Positions 1 to 6,219 of a DNA stretch of 8,487 bases are shown here, one piece after another. This DNA comes from Planctomycetota bacterium. Its GTDB lineage: Bacteria; Planctomycetota; Phycisphaerae; WQYP01. The stretch is taken from assembly GCA_021852245.1 (NCBI GenBank), contig JAJZNY010000145.1, positions 1 to 8,487 of the forward strand. The letters are read 5' to 3'. A program made the position numbers and the translations under genes. The notes under the pieces are model-generated. The model was not told the DNA's origin. It worked only from the letters and a program-made list of their open reading frames with translations, and made no database searches. The stretch's first letter is position 1. Each line of letters starts with the position of its first letter.

Positions 1-2080
1 TGTTGAGGACATCCTCATGGGTGAGAGGTTCGAAAAAGAGCAGGTCGGATGTATCGTAGTCGGTGCTGACCGTTTCCGGATTGGAATTGATCATCACGCT
101 TTCAAAACCGAGATCCCGGCAGGCAAACGCGGCCTGCACGCAGCAATAATCAAACTCAATCCCCTGGCCGATCCGGTTCGGCCCGCCGCCGAGAATAATC
201 ACCTTCCGGCGGTCGGATATGCGCACTTCATCATCCACGGTCGTCTCAACCCGACCACGTACCATCTTCATCAGCGGTTTTTCATAACTGGAATAATAAT
301 AGGGCGTGGCGGCTTCAAATTCGGCGGCGCAGGTGTCCACCAGCTTGTAGACCGGCTCAATGGACAATGATTTTCGCAATTCACGCACACGCGCGGCTTT
401 CAATCCCCAAACTGTGGCAAGCTGCACATCGGAATACCCGTACTCCTTCGCCCGTCGCAGTAATTCCCCGAAAGCCCCCTGATCGGTCGCGGCCAACGCG
501 CCCTGCGCGGCTGAAACTGCCGTCTGCCGGTTGGAAAGCAGTGCGGCTTCAAAATCCACCAATTCCTTGATCTGCGACAGGAACCACGGATCGATGTTGG
601 TAAGCTGGTAAATCTTCTCAACCGAATAGCCGAGCTTCATCGCGTAGCGGATGTAATAGAGCCGTCCCTGCGACGGAACGGAGAGTTTGCGGATGAGTTT
701 TTCCTCCGGCACGGGCCAGACCTGCGCGGCCTCTTCCATGGCGGCGGTGAGGGTGACAAAACTGCCACGGTGCCCAAGCGTCTGTTCCTGCCGGGCGCGG
801 GAGGCGTCATATTCCGCCTGCTCCCGGCGCCACCATTTGTCGATGCGGTCCAGACCGAGGCCGAAGCGCTTGACCTCCATCGACCGGATTCCCTTCTGCA
901 GCGCCTCCTTAAAGGTGCGCCCGATGCTCATCGCCTCACCGACACTTTTCATCTGCGTGGTGAGCGTTTCATCCGCATCGGGGAATTTTTCAAACGTCCA
1001 GCGGGGTATTTTCACCACCACGTAATCGATGGATGGTTCAAAACAGGCCACCGTCTTGCGCGTGATATCGTTGGGCAGTTCGTCGAGCGTATAACCGACG
1101 GCCAGCTTGGCGGCAATGCGGGCGATGGGGAATCCTGTCGCCTTACTGGCCAGCGCCGACGACCGCGACACGCGCGGGTTCATCTCCACCACCACCATGT
1201 CCCCATTACGCGGATTAATCGCAAATTGAATGTTGGATCCACCAGTCTCAACTCCGATGGCTCGAATAATGGCGACCGAAGCATCGCGCATCCGCTGGTA
1301 TTCCCGGTCGGTCAGTGTCTGAGCCGGGGCCACCGTGATGCTGTCGCCGGTATGCACGCCCATGGGGTCAAAATTTTCAATACTGCAGACGATCACCACG
1401 TTGTCGGCCCGATCGCGCATGACCTCGAGTTCATATTCCTTCCAGCCGATGAGCGATTGATCAATCTGTATTTCATTGATCATGGATGCATCGAGTCCGC
1501 GCTGGGCGAGCGTTTCGAATTCCTCCATGTTCCATGCGATGCCCGAACCGGTGCCGCCGAGCGTGAATGACGCTCGGATGATGCACGGCAGCCCGGTGGT
1601 GGCCACCACCTGTCGGGCTTCATCCAGCGTATAGGCGAGCCCGCTTTTGGGCACCTTCAGGCCGATATCTTCCATGATCCGCTTGAAGATCTTCCGGTCT
1701 TCGCCACGATGAATCGCTTCACGGGTGGCACCGATCATGCGGACGCCATATTTTTCCAGCACGCCGGCGTCGGCCAGCGCGACCGACAGGTTCAAACCGG
1801 TCTGTCCGCCGAGCGTCGGCAGCAGGGCATCCGGGCGTTCTTTTTCGATAATCTTGGTAATCGCTTCAACGGTGAGTGGTTCAATATAGGTGCGGTCGGC
1901 CATGTCGGGATCGGTCATGATGGTGGCGGGATTGGAATTCACCAGAATCACCCGGTATCCCTCTTCCTTGAGTGCCTTGCACGCCTGAGTGCCCGAATAA
2001 TCAAATTCGCACCCCTGGCCGATGACGATCGGGCCTGAACCGATAATCAGAATACTTTTGATGTCCGTCCGCTTGGGCAT
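1..2080 (-). CDS. carB: Carbamoyl-phosphate synthase large subunit, N-terminal 693 residues (3' end outside window)
   Basis: CarB makes carbamoyl phosphate from bicarbonate, ATP and ammonia delivered by the CarA glutaminase, feeding pyrimidine and arginine synthesis in the cytoplasm. The reading frame is open from the ATG at 2078-2080 to the window edge. Near the N-terminus it shows the first ATP-grasp signature ([20 protein letters not shown], about residues 14-33), followed by [20 protein letters not shown]. Later come [11 protein letters not shown] and EVNPR-like [12 protein letters not shown], and the oligomerisation region with [12 protein letters not shown] and [10 protein letters not shown]. 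From about residue 620 the second synthetase half begins ([20 protein letters not shown], then [17 protein letters not shown]). E. coli CarB is about 1073 residues, so roughly a third is missing here. The second half starts about 60 residues later than in E. coli, mainly because of an insertion near residues 404-472. An AGGGG lies 10 bases before the ATG. carA is not adjacent: the upstream neighbour is divergent wrbA. The identification is secure. Confidence 0.97.
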   Translation of the reverse strand, partial: MPKRTDIKSILIIGSGPIVIGQGCEFDYSGTQACKALKEEGYRVILVNSNPATIMTDPDMADRTYIEPLTVEAITKIIEKERPDALLPTLGGQTGLNLSVALADAGVLEKYGVRMIGATREAIHRGEDRKIFKRIMEDIGLKVPKSGLAYTLDEARQVVATTGLPCIIRASFTLGGTGSGIAWNMEEFETLAQRGLDASMINEIQIDQSLIGWKEYELEVMRDRADNVVIVCSIENFDPMGVHTGDSITVAPAQTLTDREYQRMRDASVAIIRAIGVETGGSNIQFAINPRNGDMVVVEMNPRVSRSSALASKATGFPIARIAAKLAVGYTLDELPNDITRKTVACFEPSIDYVVVKIPRWTFEKFPDADETLTTQMKSVGEAMSIGRTFKEALQKGIRSMEVKRFGLGLDRIDKWWRREQAEYDASRARQEQTLGHRGSFVTLTAAMEEAAQVWPVPEEKLIRKLSVPSQGRLYYIRYAMKLGYSVEKIYQLTNIDPWFLSQIKELVDFEAALLSNRQTAVSAAQGALAATDQGAFGELLRRAKEYGYSDVQLATVWGLKAARVRELRKSLSIEPVYKLVDTCAAEFEAATPYYYSSYEKPLMKMVRGRVETTVDDEVRISDRRKVIILGGGPNRIGQGIEFDYCCVQAAFACRDLGFESVMINSNPETVSTDYDTSDLLFFEPLTHEDVLN

Positions 2081-2120
2081 TGATATGAAACCCCTGAACC
2101 AAATTTCAATTCATGCGCCG

Positions 2121-2160
2121 GCCTTAAACCAAAAGCTGCGCAGGCGAAAAGTTTAACGGC
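2121..2160 (-). repeat. Imperfect dyad-symmetric element in the carB leader or promoter region
   Basis: The arms GCCTTAAAC (2121-2129) and GTTTAACGGC (2151-2160) are complementary apart from one bulged base. At the centre lies a perfect 8-bp palindrome, CTGCGCAG (2136-2143), flanked on both sides by runs of four A. The element lies 41-80 bases upstream of the carB ATG. It could be an operator or an RNA hairpin in the carB leader. No U-tract follows on the carB strand, so it is not a typical attenuator. The symmetry is seen directly; the function is inferred. Confidence 0.4.
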
Positions 2161-2177
2161 TGTGAGCAATTTATGCG

Positions 2178-2197
2178 CGGTGTTCTGCCGCACACCG
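2178..2197. repeat. Short GC-rich hairpin upstream of carB
   Basis: CGGTGT (2178-2183) and ACACCG (2192-2197) form a perfect 6-bp stem with an 8-base loop. No run of T follows on either strand, so a terminator role is not supported. It may be chance or a leader structure. Confidence 0.3.
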
Positions 2198-2416
2198 TAT
2201 CGGCGGGCGGATCGACCGGCCGCGCCCGTAAAACAGAAGGGGATTGATCGGGTGAGCCAATGCGGGGTCATGCGATGGGATTGCGGGTTTTTCCTTCACC
2301 GTGCCGACCTCGTACGACTTACTTGCGATGTATTTATCCCCGTCTCGGCGCGCTCCACACTTCGGCGCTGTGTTTCTATTATCCCTGCCCCCTGCTGCTC
2401 AATTTTCTCACGCTCA

Positions 2417-2431
2417 GGCGGCGCAGCCGCC
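2417..2431. repeat. Compact GC hairpin in the carB-wrbA intergenic region
   Basis: GGCGGC (2417-2422) and GCCGCC (2426-2431) form a perfect all-GC 6-bp stem closed by a 3-base loop (GCA). It lies about 40 bases upstream of the candidate wrbA -35 box. No T-tract follows on either strand. Confidence 0.3.
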
Positions 2432-2468
2432 CGCCGCACCCGCGCGGGAGGGTTCCCATTCAATGATG

Positions 2469-2497
2469 TTGACGAGACCGGAGAAAAGGTATATCGT
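2469..2497 (+). promoter_or_regulatory. Candidate sigma-70 promoter for wrbA
   Basis: TTGACG (2469-2474, five of six matches to the -35 consensus) is followed after exactly 17 bases by TATCGT (2492-2497, four of six matches to the -10 consensus). Transcription would begin near 2504, giving a leader of about 30 bases before the wrbA ATG. It is a reasonable but unproven match. Confidence 0.45.
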
Positions 2498-2499
2498 TA

Positions 2500-2511
2500 A
2501 ACCAATTGGTT
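2500..2511. promoter_or_regulatory. Perfect 12-bp palindrome at the predicted wrbA transcription start (possible operator)
   Basis: AACCAATTGGTT is perfectly self-complementary. It begins two bases after the candidate -10 box and spans the predicted start site, a position where a bound repressor would block transcription. The regulator cannot be named from the sequence. Confidence 0.4.
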
Positions 2512-2533
2512 GTGTGATTTTACGGAGTTCGCC

Positions 2534-3154
2534 ATGTCAACAAGAATTTATGTCGTGTTTTACAGTATGTACGGCCACATCTGGCAGATGGCGGAAGCCA
2601 TTGCCGCAGGGGCACGGGAAGTGGCCGGGGCCCAGGTTAAGGTATTCCGCGTGCCGGAAACCATCCCTGCCGATGTTCTTGAAAAGCATGGGGCCGCAGC
2701 GGCACAAAAAGCCTTCGCTCACATCCCCGTCATCAATCCATCCCAGCTTACCGAAGCGGACGCCATCATTTTCGGCACTCCGACACGATTTGGAAATATG
2801 GCCGGACAGATGCGGACTTTTTTGGATCAGACCGGCCAGATCTGGGCAACCGGCGGATTGATCGGCAAGGTCGGCAGCGTGTTTACCAGCACGGCATCGC
2901 AGCATGGCGGCCAGGAAACGACGATTACCAGTTTTCATACCACGCTCCTGCATCATGGCATGGTGATTGCGGGTGTGCCGTATTCCGAGCAGAGACTGCT
3001 GGCCATGGATCAGGTCACCGGCGGAACGCCCTACGGTGCCACCACGCTTGCCGGCGCAAAGGGTGACCGCAGTCCCAGCGAGAATGAATTGGCCATTGCC
3101 CGCTTCCAAGGGAAGCATGTGGCGCAGATTACGGCCAAACTGGCGGCAAAATAA
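2534..3154 (+). CDS. wrbA: WrbA-type NAD(P)H:quinone oxidoreductase (type IV)
   Basis: WrbA is a cytoplasmic flavodoxin-fold enzyme that binds FMN and reduces quinones by two electrons using NAD(P)H, avoiding semiquinones. The 206-residue product is close to the usual 198-200. It shows the phosphate-binding loop after strand 1 (YSMYGHI, residues 10-16) and the VPET segment at 40-43. The family signature [20 protein letters not shown] spans 80-99, GGQETTITS lies at 125-133, HHGMVI at 140-145, GGTPYGATT at 163-171, and a PSxxELxIAR-like motif near 181-190. I chose the ATG at 2534 because GGAG lies six bases upstream and the protein begins directly with strand 1; an in-frame ATG at 2510 would add eight residues with no better ribosome site. 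It is divergent from carB and convergent with the membrane-protein pair, so it is probably transcribed alone. Confidence 0.95.
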   Translation: MSTRIYVVFYSMYGHIWQMAEAIAAGAREVAGAQVKVFRVPETIPADVLEKHGAAAAQKAFAHIPVINPSQLTEADAIIFGTPTRFGNMAGQMRTFLDQTGQIWATGGLIGKVGSVFTSTASQHGGQETTITSFHTTLLHHGMVIAGVPYSEQRLLAMDQVTGGTPYGATTLAGAKGDRSPSENELAIARFQGKHVAQITAKLAAK

Positions 3155-3189
3155 AGCGGAGAACGAGGTGCTGCCGTGTTGGTGGACCG

Positions 3190-3909
3190 TCAGCTCGCGT
3201 CGATGGATCGGCGGATTTCCGGATTCAGCCATATCTTGGACCACGCCGGTGTGATGCCGATCATGTCGAGCACGATCAGATAGGTGATCGGATCGTGCAG
3301 AATCTCAAGGGATGCATCCGGTTGCAGCAATTCTTCCGTTTTGATTCCCTCCCCCCGCTGGGCCAACTGCGTAAGAATCTGCGCCGCCGGCGCCGGGTTA
3401 AACTCTTTGATGGACCGGTACACGCGCAGCTGAATGGCCGCCCGGGCCAGAATACGGGCCCAATACACTGGCAATCGCATGAGAATTCCCACCGGGGCAT
3501 CATCATGGAGCAGGTCGAGTCCTATCGGAACGTAAAAAAAGGGGACCATCTTTGGCTGCCGGATAATATCCGCCGGCGGCTTGTGCTGAGCGCCTTCATA
3601 AAGAAACAACCCCGTTTGATATTCCGACCGAAACGCCCACCCCACCATGCCCAGATAGATGCCGTAGATCAGCAAAAGCAGAATCACCGCCAGTGCATCC
3701 CGCTGCGCGTGAGTTGTGGTGGCAATGACAAATACGACCAGCAGATAACCGAAACAGATCGCGATGACAAAGCCGATCAGCGGCATGAGCAACATACCCA
3801 CCGCACCAAAAACGGCGCGGGCGATAACGCCCCCGACCAATCGTCGACGTCGAAGAGCCATCCGCCGCAGCCAGAACTCAAGTTGTAATGGCGCTGAATT
3901 CTGCTCCAT
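3190..3909 (-). CDS. Uncharacterised membrane protein B of a paralogous pair, with winged-helix-like C-terminus
   Basis: I do not recognise a named family. The 239-residue product starts with a basic segment (LRRMALRRRRL, about residues 14-24). A long hydrophobic stretch at about 25-64 could hold two membrane helices, and another helix lies at about 72-92. The rest is probably cytoplasmic, since the positive charges precede the first helix. The C-terminal part (about 170-239) has AAQILTQLAQ, then a G, an acidic EELL helix, a helix over about 204-218, and a final SKIWLNPEIRR that could form a wing. The same order occurs in the gene just upstream, including a shared R-x6-R-x2-ARA motif (145-157 here). 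Its GAGGGG ribosome site lies six bases before the ATG, and the gap to the upstream stop is only 21 bases, so the two are almost certainly co-transcribed. It ends 35 bases from the end of convergent wrbA. Confidence 0.85.
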   Translation of the reverse strand: MEQNSAPLQLEFWLRRMALRRRRLVGGVIARAVFGAVGMLLMPLIGFVIAICFGYLLVVFVIATTTHAQRDALAVILLLLIYGIYLGMVGWAFRSEYQTGLFLYEGAQHKPPADIIRQPKMVPFFYVPIGLDLLHDDAPVGILMRLPVYWARILARAAIQLRVYRSIKEFNPAPAAQILTQLAQRGEGIKTEELLQPDASLEILHDPITYLIVLDMIGITPAWSKIWLNPEIRRSIDAS

Positions 3910-3930
3910 ACGAATCCCCTCGTTGATAAG

Positions 3931-4671
3931 CTAAACGGGGTCGGGCGTAATGCCGCAATCCAGCAGGACCTGATCGACAATTTTTCGCTGATCGGTACCG
4001 AACCAAACGCGAGATCCGTCCGCCTTCATGTCTACCCAGCCGAGTTGCCGCAGATATGCCAGCGTCGGAATAACCGCATTGAGCAGGGTCTGATCCAGCG
4101 GCAAATCGTTTACCTCAACTCCGTGCTGATGTTTGGCCAGATGAATTAATATCTGCGCGGCCGCCATCATATTGGCCGTAGAAGAGAGCGTAGCAAGAGT
4201 CTGCTGCTGGGGATGGGCGCGGGCGACCATGCGCGGTCCGATGAAAAAAGGACGCACAAACCACATATCCTCGCTGATATCATCGCCTGCAAGGTTGAGG
4301 CCCAAGGCCGCAAAACTCTGCAGATCAATCTGCGCGTTATCCATGTAGAGAATTTTCTCGCCCCGGCTATCGGTCCGGACAATAATCGGCTGGGCATCCA
4401 ACTGATTCTTCTCACGCAGATATAACAGCGGCAGCATGATGGCCGCACCCACGATGAAAAAAAATATCCACCAGAGATGAATCCAGCCCCGCGTGGCGGC
4501 TATCGAGTTCCAGATGAAATAGAGCACCGTTCCGAGAAAGATCGGTGCGATCAGACTCAGCGCAAGGCCCAGATAGAACTGGAAACGCAGTTCACGACGG
4601 CGTTTTTCCTGCCGCTGCTTGAGCAGGTCGATCACTTTATGAGTCGCCAGCCGCCATTTTTCTTCTGACAT
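3931..4671 (-). CDS. Uncharacterised membrane protein A of a paralogous pair, with winged-helix-like C-terminus
   Basis: I do not recognise a named family. From the ATG at 4669-4671 the product is 246 residues. A basic, charged N-terminal helix (about 8-30, KQRQEKRRRELR) precedes two membrane helices (about 33-55 and 64-84). A soluble region of about 160 residues follows. Around 139-152 it has VRPFFIGPRMVARA, which aligns with a segment of the neighbouring gene, and from 171 AAQILIHLAKHQHGVEVNDL. It then has a helix ending in YLRQLGWVDM and a likely beta wing (SRVWFGTDQRK), an order resembling winged-helix domains. A GTG at 4716 would add 15 residues with little sign of a ribosome site. I prefer the ATG because the candidate promoter at 4679-4707 would exclude the GTG from the message. 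It lies 154 bases after accD on the same strand and could also be read from that gene. Confidence 0.85.
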   Translation of the reverse strand: MSEEKWRLATHKVIDLLKQRQEKRRRELRFQFYLGLALSLIAPIFLGTVLYFIWNSIAATRGWIHLWWIFFFIVGAAIMLPLLYLREKNQLDAQPIIVRTDSRGEKILYMDNAQIDLQSFAALGLNLAGDDISEDMWFVRPFFIGPRMVARAHPQQQTLATLSSTANMMAAAQILIHLAKHQHGVEVNDLPLDQTLLNAVIPTLAYLRQLGWVDMKADGSRVWFGTDQRKIVDQVLLDCGITPDPV

Positions 4672-4678
4672 AAAGTGT

Positions 4679-4707
4679 ATTGTCCCCGCAACATGAGAGC
4701 GGGTCAA
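4679..4707 (-). promoter_or_regulatory. Candidate promoter immediately before membrane protein A
   Basis: On the minus strand TTGACC (4702-4707, five of six matches to the -35 consensus) is followed after 17 bases by GACAAT (4679-4684, four of six matches to the -10 consensus). Only seven bases separate the -10 box from the ATG at 4671, so transcription would start at or just before the start codon. That predicts a leaderless message. The nearest purine-rich block (GGGGA) overlaps the -10 region, 11 bases from the ATG. Confidence 0.35.
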
Positions 4708-4770
4708 TTCAGGCACGCCGACCGCCCATGGCCGCGACGGTTTCAGGTGGATTAGAAAGTGGAGTCAGGG

Positions 4771-4804
4771 GCAGCGGGGCTGTACTCCGGCACGGCTCTG
4801 CTGC
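4771..4804 (+). repeat. Long imperfect inverted repeat between accD and membrane protein A
   Basis: Bases 4771-4783 and 4792-4804 can pair over 13 positions around an 8-base loop. Ten pairs are Watson-Crick and three are G-U wobbles when read as plus-strand RNA. Read as minus-strand RNA, the strand that accD would use, the wobbles become C-A mismatches and the hairpin is weaker. There is no T-tract. It may separate accD from the downstream genes or may be chance. Confidence 0.3.
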
Positions 4805-4825
4805 GGATTTCACCGGGCGGGGAGT

Positions 4826-5677
4826 TCAGCAGCAATAGTCGACGGCGCGGGCAAGCACCGAACGCAATTCCTGCCGGGGTACGATACGATCCACGAATCC
4901 TTTTTCCTGCAGAAATTCCGCCCGCTGGAATCCTTCCGGCAGTTCCATCCGAATCGTATTGGCAATGGTGCGCGGACCTGCAAAGCCGATCATCGCACCG
5001 GGCTCGGCATAAATAATATCGCCAAGCATGGCGAAACTTGCCGTCACGCCGCCGGTCGTCGGATCGGTCAGCAAGCTGACATAAAGCAGACCTGCGGCCG
5101 CGTGGCGGGCCAGGGCTGCGGATGTCTTGGCCATCTGCATGAGACTGAGAGTGCTTTCCTGCATGCGGGCGCCACCCGAGCAGGAGACGACGATGAGAGG
5201 AAGGCGCAAATCGGTGGCCGTTTCAATGGCGCGGGTAAGTTTTTCACCGACGACGGTTCCCATGGATCCGGCGAGGAACGAAAAATCCAATACCGCCAGC
5301 ACCACACGCCGGCCTTTGATGTACGCCAGACCGCTGATCAGGGCGTCGCCGGCGCCGGTCGCTTCACGTGCCTCGCGCAGTTGCTGGGCATAAGCTTTTT
5401 TCGCCTTGAAGTTCAGGGGATCGGAGGCCTTGAGCGCCGCGTCCCGTTCCTCAAAACTGCCCGGGTCGACCAGGATGTCAATCCGCTGTCTCGCCGTTAC
5501 GCGAAAATGGTGGCCGCAGTAGGGGCAGCAATGAAGGTGTTCCTCCATTTCCTTGCGGTAGACCATCCGGGCACATCCGGGGCATCCCAGCCATAGGCCG
5601 GCGGGGACATTCACGTTTTTTCTTGTTGCGGTAAATCTCATTTTGGTATCGGGAACTACTTCTGTTAATTCAGCCAT
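4826..5677 (-). CDS. accD: Acetyl-CoA carboxylase carboxyltransferase subunit beta
   Basis: AccD pairs with AccA to move the carboxyl group from carboxybiotin on AccB to acetyl-CoA, making malonyl-CoA, the committed step of fatty-acid synthesis. The 283-residue product is near the family's usual length of 280-305. It has the N-terminal four-cysteine zinc ribbon (C32, C35, C51, C54; CPGC and CPYC with 15 residues between the pairs). The crotonase-like core carries the two glycine pairs expected for oxyanion holes: SCSGGARMQE at about 165-174 and TDPTTGGVTASFAMLGD at about 204-220. These are followed by AEPGAMIGFAGPRTI. The second residue of the usual SASGGARMQE is cysteine here. The ATG at 5675-5677 is preceded by AAGGA 11 bases upstream. 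A candidate promoter lies at 5860-5888. accA is not in view, and the following genes on the strand are the membrane pair. Confidence 0.97.
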   Translation of the reverse strand: MAELTEVVPDTKMRFTATRKNVNVPAGLWLGCPGCARMVYRKEMEEHLHCCPYCGHHFRVTARQRIDILVDPGSFEERDAALKASDPLNFKAKKAYAQQLREAREATGAGDALISGLAYIKGRRVVLAVLDFSFLAGSMGTVVGEKLTRAIETATDLRLPLIVVSCSGGARMQESTLSLMQMAKTSAALARHAAAGLLYVSLLTDPTTGGVTASFAMLGDIIYAEPGAMIGFAGPRTIANTIRMELPEGFQRAEFLQEKGFVDRIVPRQELRSVLARAVDYCC

Positions 5678-5859
5678 GAGTGACGTCTTCCTTATACAAG
5701 CTCCGCATCATCCGTGACCACTTGATGATTCAACCATGATCGAACCAAAGCTGAGCTTGGCGGGCGGTTGGTGCACCCAGCCCCACGCTCCTTACCACGC
5801 ACCGCCGCTTGCCGCTCCATGTTACGCGCTGGCAGCCGTGTGATCTGAAAGCAAAGGAT

Positions 5860-5888
5860 ATGATAAACTTTTGTAAAGGCGGTAGCAA
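5860..5888 (-). promoter_or_regulatory. Candidate sigma-70 promoter for accD
   Basis: On the minus strand TTGCTA (5883-5888, four of six matches to the -35 consensus) and TATCAT (5860-5865, five of six matches to the -10 consensus) are separated by exactly 17 bases. Transcription would start near 5853, giving an accD leader of about 175 bases. A leader of that length leaves room for post-transcriptional control, but I recognise no known riboswitch in it. Confidence 0.45.
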
Positions 5889-5944
5889 GCCCTTTGTTTC
5901 GTCGGGTCTGAATGCAGAATAATCCGCCATAAATTAAACGTAAC

Positions 5945-5963
5945 AGCATATAAAACATATGCT
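5945..5963. promoter_or_regulatory. Perfect 19-bp inverted repeat (operator-like) upstream of accD
   Basis: AGCATAT (5945-5951) and ATATGCT (5957-5963) are exact reverse complements around a 5-base centre (AAAAC). The geometry, two 7-bp half-sites with a short AT-rich centre, is typical of a dimeric repressor or activator site. It lies about 57 bases upstream of the candidate accD -35 box and about 220 bases upstream of the sigma-factor -10 box, so it could serve either gene. The regulator is unknown. Confidence 0.4.
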
Positions 5964-5990
5964 TCTATACATATTCGAACGAACACCTTA

Positions 5991-6061
5991 CGGCGCGATG
6001 GAGCTTGGCGGTGGCATGAAACTGACTCAGGCTCCTGGCTGTCAGGCAGAGTTATGCGCCG
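5991..6061 (+). other. Possible nested stem-loop element
   Basis: CGGCGC (5991-5996) can pair with GCGCCG (6056-6061), enclosing an inner stem of ACTC (6025-6028) with GAGT (6049-6052) and CCTG with CAGG around a GCTGT loop. The nested arrangement suggests a structured RNA or a folding DNA site. The stems are short and chance pairing is possible. It does not match a family I know. Confidence 0.2.
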
Positions 6062-6182
6062 CAACACGGAATGGTTATAAGACTTTTACCAGTTAATGCT
6101 CCTTTCCCGTGAGGCAGGCGCCGGTGCCCAAAACAGGTATCCGTCGTAAATCCATTGCCTCGCTAAAGTGGTCGATCCGAGA

Positions 6183-6188
6183 TATAAT
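6183..6188 (+). promoter_or_regulatory. Consensus -10 box of the sigma-factor gene
   Basis: The hexamer is a perfect TATAAT, 31 bases before the TTG start. No good -35 box sits at 16-18 bases; the nearest, TTGCCT (6155-6160), is 22 bases away. No extended -10 TG is present either. Transcription would start near 6195. Confidence 0.5.
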
Positions 6189-6206
6189 GTAGGGTGACGG
6201 TATAGC

Positions 6207-6211
6207 AGGAG
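6207..6211 (+). promoter_or_regulatory. Ribosome binding site that fixes the TTG start of the sigma factor
   Basis: AGGAG lies eight bases before the TTG at 6220. The next in-frame ATG codons are far inside the protein (residues 124 and 177), beyond conserved N-terminal sequence, so the TTG start is well supported. Confidence 0.7.
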
Positions 6212-6219
6212 TTGCGGCC

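Larger units (their letters stand above)
2081..2533. other. Divergent intergenic region between carB and wrbA
   Basis: This 453-base stretch separates the divergent carB and wrbA starts. Open frames crossing it have no recognisable motifs and overlap the real genes, so I call no protein here. It holds a dyad element near carB, two short GC-rich hairpins, and a candidate wrbA promoter with a palindrome, each listed separately. I found no convincing sigma-70 promoter for carB on the minus strand, and no T-tract that would make any of the hairpins a standard terminator or attenuator. Confidence 0.7.
5678..6219. other. Divergent intergenic region between accD and the sigma-factor gene
   Basis: This 542-base stretch separates two divergent genes. 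Open frames of up to about 88 codons exist on the minus strand, but their translations have no domain pattern and no good ribosome site, so I call none. It is locally AT-rich around 5920-5980. It contains a candidate accD promoter, a perfect palindrome at 5945-5963, a possible structured element at 5991-6061, and the sigma-gene -10 box. I looked for tRNA, tmRNA, SRP RNA and RNase P RNA signatures and saw none. Confidence 0.65.

Noticed and set aside
770..1570. Long plus-strand open frame of 266 codons
   Set aside because: It lies wholly inside carB on the opposite strand. Its translation is low in recognisable motifs and high in H and R, as expected for an antisense shadow.
2417..2431. GC hairpin as a rho-independent terminator
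   Set aside because: The stem is strong but no run of T follows on either strand, and no gene ends beside it.
2301..2861. Plus-strand open frame of 186 codons crossing the wrbA start
   Set aside because: It overlaps wrbA in another frame, and its intergenic part has no domain pattern or convincing ribosome site.
2537..3244. Minus-strand open frame of 235 codons
   Set aside because: It is antisense to wrbA, which is strongly supported, and runs into the end of the neighbouring membrane-protein gene.
4672..4716. GTG at 4716 as the start of membrane protein A
   Set aside because: It would add 15 residues with no clear ribosome site, and the candidate promoter would put transcription start after it. 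It stays possible if the gene is read through from accD.
5102..5596. Plus-strand open frame of 164 codons
   Set aside because: It is antisense to accD, whose frame carries the zinc ribbon and catalytic motifs.
5725..5760. TTCGA-containing segments resembling a tRNA T-loop
   Set aside because: No acceptor stem, anticodon arm or correctly spaced D-arm could be assembled on either strand.
5692..5958. Possible 88-residue protein upstream of accD
   Set aside because: No recognisable motif, no good ribosome site, and it overlaps the candidate accD promoter. The translation looks like non-coding sequence.
6046..6065. attC-like core GTTATGC near a stem-forming sequence
   Set aside because: Integron attC sites need a matching RYYYAAC partner core about 60-130 bases away and two paired internal boxes. 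I found no such partner, and there is no cassette structure.
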